The position numbers and the translations under genes were made by a program. A stretch of DNA of 41,707 nucleotides, from contig JAXGRA010000017.1 in the NCBI GenBank assembly GCA_040766135.1, positions 1-41,707 of the forward strand, written 5' to 3'. Origin of the DNA: JAGVSV01 sp040766135. GTDB taxonomy: Bacteria > Bacillota > Clostridia > Christensenellales > Aristaeellaceae. Positions 6,137 to 14,419 of this stretch are shown here, piece after piece (the stretch's first letter is position 1; each line of letters starts with the position of its first letter). Under the pieces are notes generated by a model. That model worked only from the letters and a program-made list of their open reading frames with translations. It was not told the DNA's origin and did no database searches.

Positions 6137-7681
6137 TTACTGCTGTGCAGGCACCAGAAAACGGGCAGCCAAGCCGGCCAACGACTGTTGTAGTGTGAGG
6201 GAGAGTTGCTGCTGAAGGGCAGCTAACTGCGTGGCGGACAGGCTATCCGGCCGTGTGGCGTTGGTTACGTCAGGAGCCGGAATGTTCCAGGGTGCGGCTG
6301 ATTTGCCCTTGAAAGACACGGTATAGCTGCCCTCGGTTTTTAAGTCTTCCCAGGTCAGCGTGCCCTCCACGGACGTAGCGGCGCGGTCATCAGACAAGCC
6401 GCTTAATACAGCATTCAGGTGGAAACTTTGCGGCCCCGCAGCATCATTGCTTTTCGGGGTGACCAGCAGCGTTACCTGATATTCCTTACGCCCGGCCATG
6501 CCGCGTTCACTTTGCTGATATACCTCAGGCGGCTGCTGGATGTCTAAGTTAAAATCATACACGCGGCTTGTACTGGGCGCAGCCTCGCCCACGGTAAAGG
6601 TTGTCTGATCGCTCCCATCCTGCAGGGTCAGCGTGCCTTTATATGCGGAAGCATCGGGGCTGTCAGCCTCGCTTCCGCCGGTATAGGTCAGCGTCCACAC
6701 CGGGGCAGGCTGTTGTTCTGTCGTCAGGAACTTGAGGGTAATGGCCGTGGTGCCGTTGAGGGCGTCTATGGCCTGATAGGAAGCATCCAACACATCAATG
6801 CCCTGGTAGCCGCCCATCGGCAGCGATATCTTGCTGCTGCTGATGTTGCCGGTGGCGTCAAATACGCGCTCGATGGACACATCCTGGCTGAGTGTCAGCG
6901 CATCCAGCGAAGTAAAGAATGCGCTCATCATATTTTTGTCCAAATACGCAGCGGCTTCTTTGGCACTCAGGCGCTGCTGTAGCAGGGCGATGACCTCGGC
7001 ATCCTGATACAGATCCGTCAGCAGCTGCTTGGCCTGCGCCTTGACTGCATTGGCTGGGATGACCACCGTGGTGCTGGTGACGGTTTTGCCCTGGGCATCC
7101 TTCTGCGTGCTTACGCGCGTGAAGCTTTGCATCCATACGCTGATTTTGGCGGAATAACGCTCCAGCGCTGCGTCGGCCCCCTTTTTCCAGTCGTTGTCAG
7201 CGCTGTTTAATACCAGCAGCAGCGGCTCCAACTGCGGCCAGGCCGTGCCCGGCTTCCCTAACAGGCCGCCCAGCGTGGCATCGCCTTTGCCATAGGCCAG
7301 CACGGCGTCACCCAACAACGTAGAGGTTAATGTGGCAACGGCGCTGTCGGCTACATACGTCAGCGAAGCTGCATCCTGCCCTGATTTTTGCAGCGTCAAG
7401 CGCAGCTCCTCACGGCCTTTGTTAGCGCCAAACAAGGCACGCAGGAAGCGTACATCCATGGTGCTACCGGGCAGCAGGGACGAGAGCATCGTGTTGGTGG
7501 CGGGATCCAGCGCCGACATTTGCGCCCCCTGTGATGCGTCAAAGGTAAGGGTGCCGGTAAGCCCAGAACCATTGCGCACCTGCAGCATCAGCTTTTGATC
7601 CAGCGGGGTGTACTCGACCGCCAGTGCCAGCGGGGTAAGCAGCACCAGGGCCAGTATCAGGGAAAACAGTCTTCTTTTCAT
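6137..7681 (-). CDS. Secreted protein of unknown function, second of three related genes
   Basis: 514 residues. Start at 7679-7681 with GGAGG seven bases upstream; the upstream gene stops at 7684-7686, a two-base gap, so the pair is translationally coupled. Signal peptide MKRRLFSLILALVLLTPLAL, no lipobox. Mature part: two beta-rich halves (LMLQVRNGSGLTGTLTFDA; later VYDFNLDIQQPPEVYQQS) around a helical centre, ending in a Gln/Leu-rich helix (SATQLAALQQQLSLTLQQS). Segments align by eye with the gene at 7684: LTYVAD versus LTYIAD, SIERVFDATG versus TLKRFLDTDG, and the C-terminal LSATQLAALQ versus LLTEKQLMEE helix. No enzyme motif is seen. The two are probable paralogues. Confidence 0.75.
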   Translation of the reverse strand: MKRRLFSLILALVLLTPLALAVEYTPLDQKLMLQVRNGSGLTGTLTFDASQGAQMSALDPATNTMLSSLLPGSTMDVRFLRALFGANKGREELRLTLQKSGQDAASLTYVADSAVATLTSTLLGDAVLAYGKGDATLGGLLGKPGTAWPQLEPLLLVLNSADNDWKKGADAALERYSAKISVWMQSFTRVSTQKDAQGKTVTSTTVVIPANAVKAQAKQLLTDLYQDAEVIALLQQRLSAKEAAAYLDKNMMSAFFTSLDALTLSQDVSIERVFDATGNISSSKISLPMGGYQGIDVLDASYQAIDALNGTTAITLKFLTTEQQPAPVWTLTYTGGSEADSPDASAYKGTLTLQDGSDQTTFTVGEAAPSTSRVYDFNLDIQQPPEVYQQSERGMAGRKEYQVTLLVTPKSNDAAGPQSFHLNAVLSGLSDDRAATSVEGTLTWEDLKTEGSYTVSFKGKSAAPWNIPAPDVTNATRPDSLSATQLAALQQQLSLTLQQSLAGLAARFLVPAQQ

Positions 7682-7683
7682 GG

Positions 7684-9165
7684 TTACTCCTCCATGTCTA
7701 CGACATAATCCTCCGCCTGTGCGGAGTCTGGGATGATAAGTTCGGGCAGATCCATAACGGGCACGGTTTCGCCCTGCGTACGCGTATCGCGCCCCAGGTC
7801 ATGCAGAAAGCTGCGGCGCTGCGCATCCGGTAGCTGTGAGGCATACATCCACAATGGCATGGCGACAAGATTCGAAAGGGTGTTGCGTTCTTCCATCAGC
7901 TGCTTTTCCGTCAGCAAAGACAGGTCCACCGTACGCAGACTGGGAGGGGGCGTGGGCATATCAACAGGCTGCAGTGATACAGTCAGCAGCCCCGCAAAGG
8001 CTGTGCTTCCCTGTGCAGTCATCAGTACATCCAATGTGCCGTCCACCATGTTGTCATGGGCAATTAACTCAGGCTTAATGGTTAGCGAGGATTTTTGCTT
8101 TACCGTGCCGCCGGTGGAACTATCCCACACTACTTTGCCGGTCAGAGCTTGATTTTCTCCGCCGCGCTTCAGGTTTACTTTGATGTGTTCAGTTATGCTG
8201 TCCGGGCCGGTTACGGTTTTTAAATTAAAATCACCGGTCATGGTCGTGGTGCCCTTGCGCTCCTTCCAGGTAAAGGAGGCAACCAGCGATAGGTTCTCCC
8301 GACCGCTTATGGCGGGCAATTTAAGGCTCAGGTACAGCCCGCTGGCATCATTAATGCCGCCGTAGAGCGTTACTTTGCGCACATTGCTGCCCATGTGGCC
8401 TACTTGTCCAGTAAACTGCCATCCCATGTCTGCACCATCAGTGTCCAGAAACCGTTTGAGGGTGCATTTGCTTTCAAACGTAATGGTGCCCAGGAAATTG
8501 AGCACACGCTTGTGCAATGTGGTGCCTATTGACTGCGCAAATTCCGTAGACTGCTCCAGCTGATACAGCACCAGTGGCCATAGGGCATTCCATTCCTCAG
8601 CGGATAGGGTGTATTCTATCCGGCTGCGCGCGGTGCCCACGTTTTTGATGGAAATGCTTTGCTTGCGGTCAGTGCCGTAATCATCCAAGGGGAAAAGGAT
8701 ATTGGGCAGCGTACGCCGCACACCGATGAGCACAGCCAGCCACTCCGCGCCATTGAGCGGAGCAGAAACGCGCTCGCCTTCCTGCAGGAAGGCGTTGACC
8801 AGCTGCCCGGCATCGGCGATGTATGTCAGCCCGCCCGGCGTCAGTGTCAGGGCCTCACGCCCGTCTGCAAGGCTGTCCAAGAAAAGGCCGGCCAGCGCGG
8901 CATCTGCCTTGTGCAGCGTAGCCTGCACGGTCTGGTTGGATACAGTCATGTCTAATTTCGTGTCCTGCAGCACCTTTTGCACTACAGGCAGCGTTTGTGC
9001 GCTGACGGCAGGCCATTCCTGGATTTGCGCTGAAAGGGATAGGTGCAGTGCAAGTCCCTGATCCACTCGTCCCATCAGCGCTTCCAACTCAGGCATGATG
9101 GCAGCTTGCGCGCTGGTGGCTAACATCAGCATGCACAACACAAGGGATAACGTACGCTTTCTCAT
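7684..9165 (-). CDS. Secreted protein of unknown function, first of three related genes
   Basis: 493 residues. Start at 9163-9165 with AAGGAG five bases upstream. Signal peptide MRKRTLSLVLCMLMLATSAQ with an AQA cleavage site; the only Cys lies inside the hydrophobic core, so it is not a lipoprotein. The mature chain is mostly beta strand (GLALHLSLSAQI, TLYGGINDASGLYLSLKLP, TGDFNLKTVTGPD) with a helical segment (YTLSAEEWNALWPLVLYQLE) and an acidic C terminus. It lies 52 bases downstream of uvrC in the same direction, probably one transcript. I do not recognise the family. The alternation of amphipathic strands recalls LolA/LppX-type lipid-binding barrels, but this is only an impression. Confidence 0.75.
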   Translation of the reverse strand: MRKRTLSLVLCMLMLATSAQAAIMPELEALMGRVDQGLALHLSLSAQIQEWPAVSAQTLPVVQKVLQDTKLDMTVSNQTVQATLHKADAALAGLFLDSLADGREALTLTPGGLTYIADAGQLVNAFLQEGERVSAPLNGAEWLAVLIGVRRTLPNILFPLDDYGTDRKQSISIKNVGTARSRIEYTLSAEEWNALWPLVLYQLEQSTEFAQSIGTTLHKRVLNFLGTITFESKCTLKRFLDTDGADMGWQFTGQVGHMGSNVRKVTLYGGINDASGLYLSLKLPAISGRENLSLVASFTWKERKGTTTMTGDFNLKTVTGPDSITEHIKVNLKRGGENQALTGKVVWDSSTGGTVKQKSSLTIKPELIAHDNMVDGTLDVLMTAQGSTAFAGLLTVSLQPVDMPTPPPSLRTVDLSLLTEKQLMEERNTLSNLVAMPLWMYASQLPDAQRRSFLHDLGRDTRTQGETVPVMDLPELIIPDSAQAEDYVVDMEE

Positions 9166-9217
9166 GGGTTCTCCTTACGTGGTGCTACAAACAATCAAAC
9201 GTAGTAAGATACGGTTT

Positions 9218-11083
9218 TCATGCAGTAGGTTGATGGTTGGGCTGTTTTACTTCGGGATGCATGGCATCATATAGCGCCTGGGCGGCGTTGCGGGACATGC
9301 CCTTGACAGCCAGGAGTTCTTCCAGGGTTGCTTCGCTGATGCCCTTCATGGTGCGGAAAGTGGCCAGCAGCGCACGCCGCCGCGCAGGCCCAATGCCGGG
9401 GATGTCCTCTAAGCGCGAGTGCACAGCGGCTTTGCCCCGCAACCTACGGTGGTGCGTAATGGCAAAACGGTGCGCCTCATCGCGCAACCGCTGGATCAGG
9501 TGCAGCGCGGGGGAGTGGCGATCCAGCAGGATGGGTGTATGACGGTTGGGCAGCCATATTTCCTCCTGCTTTTCGGCTAAGCCGAACATGGGCACATCGA
9601 ACCCTTCTTGCAGCATGGCTTCGCGCGCAAAACGCAGCTGCTCCGGCCCGCCGTCCACCAGCACCAGGTCGGGCAGCGGCCAGCGGTCGTTGGCGGCTTC
9701 GGCCTTTGCGCGCCGGAAACGCCGTGTGAGCACCTCATGCATGGAGGCAAAATCGTTAGCGCCCTCCACTGTTTTGATGCGGAAACGGCGGTAGGATTTT
9801 TTGTCCGGCACGCCATCCACAAACACCACCATGGATGCCACCGACTGTTGCCCCTGCGTGTTGCTGATGTCAAAGCCTTCGATGCGCTTAGGGTACACGG
9901 CCAGGCCCAGTGCTGCAGCCAGCTCCCGCGCGGCCCCGATGGTGCGCTCCTGCGTAATGTGATCGCGCGCATTGCGCTTACGCAGTGCGTCTTGAGCATT
10001 GCGCAGTGCATTATCTACCAATTCGCGCTTTTCACCGCGCTGGGGCACATGCAGCCGAACGGCACCTCCCCTGCGGCTGCGCAGCCATGCTTCGGTGATA
10101 TCCGCATCACTGATGGCCTGCACCAGCACCTCGCGCGCAGGCACGCGGTTTTCATAAAATTGCAGCAGGAAAGCGCCCATCACTTCGTCGGCAGGCTCAT
10201 TGCCCTCGCGGGGCAGCGCGAAGGACTCGCCCCCAATCATGCGCCCGTTGCGGATGTACAGCACCTGTGCCATGGCGTCCAGCCCATCCTGCGCCAGCGC
10301 CATGATATCCTGCTCGCAGCCTTGTGTGTTCAGGGCGTTTTGCTGCTGCATCAGGCCGTGCACATCGTGAATGGTGTCGCGCAGTTCGGCTGCGCGCTCG
10401 TATTGCAATGCCTGGGCGGCTGCAGCCATTTCGGCCTCCAGCCTTCGGACTACAGGCTGATACCGTCCCTTGAGGAACGTCATGACGCCGTCGGTCAGCT
10501 GTGCATATTCCTCTGGGGTGCATTTGTGTGCGCATGGCGCCAGGCATAGGCCGATCTCATGGTTGACGCAGGGGCGCAAGGGCTTGGCTGAGGGAAGCTT
10601 CAGGCTGCATGTGCGCATGGGAAACATCCGCCGAAGCAGTGCCTTGGTTTGCCGGATGGCACCGGTGCCCACATAGGGGCCAAAGTACCGTGCGCCATCG
10701 TTTTCCGCGCGGCGTGCAATTTCCAGCCGGGGGAAAGGCTCGGCCACATTGATGCGGATATAGGGATAATGCTTGTCATCTTTTAAAAGAATGTTAAAAA
10801 AAGGCTGATGCAACTTGATCAGGTTGCATTCCAACATCAGCGCCTCTAAGTTGCTGCTGCATAGAATGGTGTCAAAATCATCAATGCGCTCGACCAGTGC
10901 CGCCACCTTGGGCGTGTGTCCCTGCTCACGAAAATAGCTACGCACACGGTTTTGCAGGCTGACAGCTTTGCCTACATAAATAATCTCACCGGCCTGCTTC
11001 ATTAAATAGCAGCCGGGGCTGTCGGGCAGCAAATCCAGTTTGCGGCGGAGGACGTCCTGCGGTGTTTCCTTAGGGCTGTTCAT
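9218..11083 (-). CDS. uvrC: Excinuclease ABC subunit C
   Basis: 621 residues. UvrC makes both incisions around a UvrB-marked DNA lesion. The N-terminal GIY-YIG domain is visible (LPDSPGCYLMK then EIIYVGKAVSLQNRVRSYF). A UVR motif follows (residues about 195-235, YERAAELRDTIHD), then the RNase H-like C-terminal nuclease (GFDISNTQGQ, LVLVDGGPEQL) and a tandem helix-hairpin-helix end (LEDIPGIGPARRRALL, AVKGMSRNAAQALY). Length is typical. Start: ATG at 11081-11083; an in-frame TTG at 11087-11089 is an alternative. Either start overlaps the end of the DUF1292 gene, so translation is probably coupled. Confidence 0.95.
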   Translation of the reverse strand: MNSPKETPQDVLRRKLDLLPDSPGCYLMKQAGEIIYVGKAVSLQNRVRSYFREQGHTPKVAALVERIDDFDTILCSSNLEALMLECNLIKLHQPFFNILLKDDKHYPYIRINVAEPFPRLEIARRAENDGARYFGPYVGTGAIRQTKALLRRMFPMRTCSLKLPSAKPLRPCVNHEIGLCLAPCAHKCTPEEYAQLTDGVMTFLKGRYQPVVRRLEAEMAAAAQALQYERAAELRDTIHDVHGLMQQQNALNTQGCEQDIMALAQDGLDAMAQVLYIRNGRMIGGESFALPREGNEPADEVMGAFLLQFYENRVPAREVLVQAISDADITEAWLRSRRGGAVRLHVPQRGEKRELVDNALRNAQDALRKRNARDHITQERTIGAARELAAALGLAVYPKRIEGFDISNTQGQQSVASMVVFVDGVPDKKSYRRFRIKTVEGANDFASMHEVLTRRFRRAKAEAANDRWPLPDLVLVDGGPEQLRFAREAMLQEGFDVPMFGLAEKQEEIWLPNRHTPILLDRHSPALHLIQRLRDEAHRFAITHHRRLRGKAAVHSRLEDIPGIGPARRRALLATFRTMKGISEATLEELLAVKGMSRNAAQALYDAMHPEVKQPNHQPTA

Positions 11084-11381
11084 CCTCAAGTCCGATCAAT
11101 TCTTCATCCTCGCGGTAGTCCGTAGCGGCCACGCGGATTAAGTCATCCATCAATTCTGGGCTGACAGGGACAAACTCCTCCCACTCTTCGCCGTCCTCAT
11201 CGGTTATTACTTCTACCTGCATGACATATAAATCGGAAGTTTCCTTTTCCTGCTCATCTGCGGGTTTTAGCAGCACATATTCCTCGCCATTAAAAAAGAA
11301 ATAACGCTCCACGCGTACCGACAGGATGTTGCCATCCTCGTCTCTGCCTTCTAAGATATCCTGATTCATATCTTCCTGCAT
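11070..11381 (-). CDS. DUF1292 family protein
   Basis: 103 residues from the ATG at 11379-11381 with AAGGAGG six bases upstream; the longer frame to 11486 lacks a binding site. Acidic protein with the DUF1292 pattern: DEDGNILSVRVERYFFFNGE, then EEYVLLKPAD, then DLYVMQVEVITDEDGEEWE. Small proteins of this family are common in Bacillota, often beside ruvX, alaS or other housekeeping genes; function unknown. Here it opens the transcript containing uvrC and overlaps it by 14 bases. Confidence 0.85.
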   Translation of the reverse strand: MQEDMNQDILEGRDEDGNILSVRVERYFFFNGEEYVLLKPADEQEKETSDLYVMQVEVITDEDGEEWEEFVPVSPELMDDLIRVAATDYREDEELIGLEDEQP

Positions 11382-11418
11382 CTTGGTCCTCCTTATGGTG
11401 GGGCGTAAGCCCAGCCAA

Positions 11419-11448
11419 ATTATACCAATGCGATACAGGCTTTGGCAA
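11419..11448 (-). promoter_or_regulatory. Promoter of the DUF1292-uvrC transcript
   Basis: Minus strand TTGCCA (11443-11448), 18-base spacer, TATAAT (11419-11424), 38 bases before the start codon. Confidence 0.7.
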
Positions 11449-11453
11449 ACTGC

Positions 11454-11482
11454 TTGCAGGCTAGGAATATCCTTTTTATAAT
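11454..11482 (+). promoter_or_regulatory. Promoter of the lipid kinase transcript
   Basis: TTGCAG (11454-11459), 17-base spacer, TATAAT (11477-11482). It is divergent from the promoter at 11419-11448 with -35 boxes only 5 bases apart, so the two share a very compact control region. Confidence 0.7.
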
Positions 11483-11515
11483 GCAATTTAGCATGATGCA
11501 GCGGAGGGCAGAGCG

Positions 11516-12436
11516 GTGAATCAGAGCATTCGGCACGTATTTGTGGTCAATCCTGCGGCGGGCAAGAAAAACGTTGCCCCTGAAATTGCAGGACATATAC
11601 AGGCGCACGCCATGGAGCAGCAAGCCCATATGTATGTCACGCGCGGCCCTGGAGATGCCACCGATTATGTACGTGCTTGTGCAGCAACGACCAATGAACG
11701 CATTCGGTTTTATGCCTGCGGCGGGGATGGCACGCTGCATGAAGTGGTTAATGGTGCAGTGGGTTTTGCGCATGCCACGATTACAGCATGGCCGTCAGGC
11801 AGCGGAAATGACTATGTAAAATATTATGGGGATCCTTCTTGTTTTCTGGACTTTGGCGCCATCATTGCGGCGCAGGAACGCAAGGTGGATGTGATGCTGG
11901 TCAACGGCCAGCGATATGCTATCAACATGGTACATTTTGGTTTGGACAGCGCAGTGGCTGAAACCATGGAACGCGTCCGCCGATGGCCGCTGCTGGGCGG
12001 TAGCAACGCCTATTATACGGGCGCTGCCCGTACCATTATAACATCCGTGCGTAACGCAGGCGAAGTATCTGTAGATGGGCAGCCTATAAATGATGGTCAA
12101 CTGCTGTTATGTACGGTGGCGTGCGGGCGCTATGTAGGCGGCGGATTTTTAACGGCCCCCAACAGCGACAATCAGGATGGCCTGCTGGACGTACTGCTGG
12201 TCAAGCCCATATCAAGGCTACGCATCCCCGGTTTGATTAACCTGTACAAAACTGGGCAGCATATGGAAAGTGAAAAGTTAATGAATGATTTTATCTATCG
12301 GCGGGGAAAAGAGGTGCACATTCGGACGCCCGAACGCACCTCACAGCTGCTGGACGGTGAAATTGTGCATATATCGGACATGCGGGTTGAGGCTGTGCCG
12401 GAAGCCATCCGGTTTGCTGTGCCCGGCGGATTGTAA
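11516..12436 (+). CDS. Diacylglycerol kinase family lipid kinase (DagK/YegS type)
   Basis: 306 residues from a GTG with GGAGGG eight bases upstream. The DAGK catalytic domain is visible: HVFVVNPAAGKKN (phosphate-binding start), RIRFYACGGDGTLHEVVNG (GGDGT nucleotide motif) and WPSGSGNDYVKY (SGxGND). The C-terminal beta sandwich ends with LLDGEIVHI. Family role: ATP-dependent phosphorylation of diacylglycerol or a related lipid at the inner membrane face, feeding phospholipid or lipoteichoic-acid turnover. It is the first gene of a run that continues through floA. Confidence 0.88.
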   Translation: MNQSIRHVFVVNPAAGKKNVAPEIAGHIQAHAMEQQAHMYVTRGPGDATDYVRACAATTNERIRFYACGGDGTLHEVVNGAVGFAHATITAWPSGSGNDYVKYYGDPSCFLDFGAIIAAQERKVDVMLVNGQRYAINMVHFGLDSAVAETMERVRRWPLLGGSNAYYTGAARTIITSVRNAGEVSVDGQPINDGQLLLCTVACGRYVGGGFLTAPNSDNQDGLLDVLLVKPISRLRIPGLINLYKTGQHMESEKLMNDFIYRRGKEVHIRTPERTSQLLDGEIVHISDMRVEAVPEAIRFAVPGGL

Positions 12437-12501
12437 ACAGCCATTGTTTCTATTGCACAGGAGAGAAACTTCCTGTATGCTTGATGTAGGGAGGGATGCC
12501 C

Positions 12502-12717
12502 ATGTCGGAGCATAGATCAGAATACGCCTTGCGCAGAGAGGAAGAACGCGCCGCCCGACGCGATCGGTTACGCTTTGCTGCTGGGATGTCGGATTTTGTG
12601 GGCGTAGTGCTTGGCTTTGCCTGTATATTACTATTATTACTACTGCTTTTTAGTCTGGTAAGCTGGCTTCGGCGTGATATCCTGGCCACGTTTACCATGC
12701 TGCGTTCCCGCTTTTAA
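12502..12717 (+). CDS. Small single-helix membrane protein
   Basis: 71 residues from the ATG at 12502 (MSEHRSEYALRRE), preferred because GGGAGG lies seven bases upstream; an ATG at 12496 is too close to the site. The N terminus is strongly charged (EEERAARRDRLR), followed by one hydrophobic helix (GVVLGFACILLLLLLLFSLV) and a basic end. The stop TAA overlaps the ATG of the next gene (TAATG), which suggests coupling. Not recognised; probably a cytoplasm-facing anchor. Confidence 0.65.
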   Translation: MSEHRSEYALRREEERAARRDRLRFAAGMSDFVGVVLGFACILLLLLLLFSLVSWLRRDILATFTMLRSRF

Positions 12718-13283
12718 TGGCTATGCAAATCTCCTGGCAACAACTGACTGATGCCATACTGTCCTGTACGGCGTGCCCCCTGTGTCAGGGCATCCGTAAT
12801 AAGGTGCCTGGGCAGGGCAATCCGCATGCGCGTTTGATGTTGATTGGCGAAGGTCCCGGCGCCCAGGAAGACGAGCAAGGGCTGGCCTTTGTGGGCGCGG
12901 CGGGGCAATTGCTTACGCGTATGCTAGCGGCTATTGATATAACGCGTGAGGAAGTGTTTATCGCCAATATTGTCAAGTGCCGGCCGCCCGGCAACCGGCA
13001 GCCCACCCCCCAGGAGGCGGAGCAATGCCTGCCCTACCTGCGCGGTCAGGTAGCGCTGATCCGTCCGCAGGTGATTATGCTGATGGGGGCTACGGCATTA
13101 CGGCACACGATTTCGCCGGATGCGCGCATTACCTCCGCACGTGGCAAGTGGATTGAGCGGGCAGGCGTATGGATGATGCCCACCTATCACCCGGCCGCCT
13201 TGCTGCGAGACCCGGCAAAAAAGCGTGACGCATGGGAAGACCTTAAAATGGTGCGCGATAAGCTTCAGGAGCTTTCTGTATGA
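12717..13283 (+). CDS. Family 4 uracil-DNA glycosylase with Fe-S cluster
   Basis: 188 residues. It removes uracil from DNA. Motif A is GEGPGAQEDEQG and motif B is MPTYHPAALLRD. The four cluster cysteines are in place: CTACPLC near the N terminus (CxxC), then KCRPPGNRQP and EQCLPYL 15 residues later, as in thermophile-type UDGa. Its ATG overlaps the stop of the small membrane protein, and its own end overlaps the next glycosylase-like gene by 4 bases (ATGA). Confidence 0.9.
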   Translation: MAMQISWQQLTDAILSCTACPLCQGIRNKVPGQGNPHARLMLIGEGPGAQEDEQGLAFVGAAGQLLTRMLAAIDITREEVFIANIVKCRPPGNRQPTPQEAEQCLPYLRGQVALIRPQVIMLMGATALRHTISPDARITSARGKWIERAGVWMMPTYHPAALLRDPAKKRDAWEDLKMVRDKLQELSV

Positions 13284-13867
13284 GCGCATTGATAGCGTTC
13301 AATCGCTCCCTGGCTGAAGCTGTTCAGCAGCACACCGGAAAAGCAGACGTACGCTTGGTTTTTGGAGAAGGACAGGCACACGCCCCCTTGCTTATGTGGG
13401 TTGGTGAAGCGCCGGGGGAACAGGAAGAGCGTCAGCTGCGTCCGTTTGTAGGCAAGGCCGGTGCCAATCTGGACGAGCTTCTGCGCGTGATGGGCATCAA
13501 CAGAGACCAGATTTATATCACCAACGTGGTCAAGTATCGTCCATGCAACAAAGGTTCCACCGGCCGGTTACGCAACCGACCGCCAACCGCAGATGAAATC
13601 GCCCTGTTTTCGCCCTGGCTGTTTGAGGAGATTGCGTTGGTATCGCCCCGACACTTAGTGACGCTGGGCAACACGCCGCTGCAGGCGTTGCTGGGCAGGG
13701 AAGCGCGGGTGGGGGAGCTGCACGGGCAGTGGCAGCTGTGGCAAGGTATTCCCTTGTACCCGATGTACCATCCTGCTGCGGTTATCTACCGGCGGGAACT
13801 GGCCGAGGTGTGCCAGCAAGATGCTCAAGCGCTTGCTCGTTTTTTACAGAGACACAACGAATGCTAA
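13280..13867 (+). CDS. Uracil-DNA glycosylase superfamily protein without Fe-S cysteines
   Basis: 195 residues. Same fold as its upstream neighbour: motif A is GEAPGEQEERQLRPFVGKAG and motif B is MYHPAAVIYRRE. The CxxC pair is absent, and the KCRPP and C-L-P-Y cysteines are replaced (VKYRPCNKGSTGRLRNRPP and EIALFSPWL), so no [4Fe-4S] cluster can form. The loop after KYRP is longer and basic. It starts inside the previous stop (ATGA), so the two are made together. Whether it still cuts uracil, another base, or acts as a partner is not visible. It is not UdgX: the KRRIH loop is missing. Confidence 0.85.
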   Translation: MSALIAFNRSLAEAVQQHTGKADVRLVFGEGQAHAPLLMWVGEAPGEQEERQLRPFVGKAGANLDELLRVMGINRDQIYITNVVKYRPCNKGSTGRLRNRPPTADEIALFSPWLFEEIALVSPRHLVTLGNTPLQALLGREARVGELHGQWQLWQGIPLYPMYHPAAVIYRRELAEVCQQDAQALARFLQRHNEC

Positions 13868-13882
13868 TGGAAGGAGGAACCC

Positions 13883-14389
13883 ATGGATTTTATCATCAAT
13901 AATTTGCCTATCGTGATATGCGCTGTGGTGGGCGTGGTGCTGCTTGTCATTGAAATGTTTATGCCGGGCTTTGGTATTCCGGGTGTGTCGGGTCTGATTC
14001 TGCTGGGGGCCAGCATCGTGATGACGTGGATGAGATACGGGCCCATTGCGGGCATTGGCGTATCCATTGTGGTGATTGCGCTGGCGGCACTGGTGATTAC
14101 CTTGTCGCTTAAATCCGCGGAGTCGGGACGCCTTTCACGCTCGGCGCTGATATTGCGCGATACGTTAAAGCATGACGGCAGCGTGGCCAGCGGTATTGAT
14201 GAAAGCGAACTGCTCAACCGCACCGGCCAGACATTGACCGTGTTGCGCCCTGCGGGCACTGTCAGCATCGACGGACAGCGCTACAATGTGGTTAGCAGCG
14301 GTGAGTTTATTCAAAAAGATCGCCCCATCATTGTCAGGCAGGTGGAAGGATCGCGTATTTTGGTAGAGGAAATTGAAAAACAAGGGTAA
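13883..14389 (+). CDS. NfeD-like membrane protein
   Basis: 168 residues with AGGAGG upstream. Helices near residues 5-25 (NLPIVICAVVGVVLLVIEMF), 30-50 and 55-75, with the NfeD signature VIEMFMPGFGIPGVSG between them. The soluble OB-fold ends with NRTGQTLTVLRPAGTVSIDG and then RYNVVSSGEFI. NfeD proteins partner with flotillin/stomatin-type scaffolds; floA follows 30 bases downstream. Confidence 0.9.
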   Translation: MDFIINNLPIVICAVVGVVLLVIEMFMPGFGIPGVSGLILLGASIVMTWMRYGPIAGIGVSIVVIALAALVITLSLKSAESGRLSRSALILRDTLKHDGSVASGIDESELLNRTGQTLTVLRPAGTVSIDGQRYNVVSSGEFIQKDRPIIVRQVEGSRILVEEIEKQG

Positions 14390-14419
14390 AGAGTACCTTA
14401 AACAAAAGGAGGAACCTAT

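Noticed and set aside
9577..10549. Long open frames on both strands inside uvrC (up to 313 codons on the plus strand).
   Set aside because: They are out-of-frame shadows of a clear uvrC; they lack ribosome binding sites and recognisable domains.
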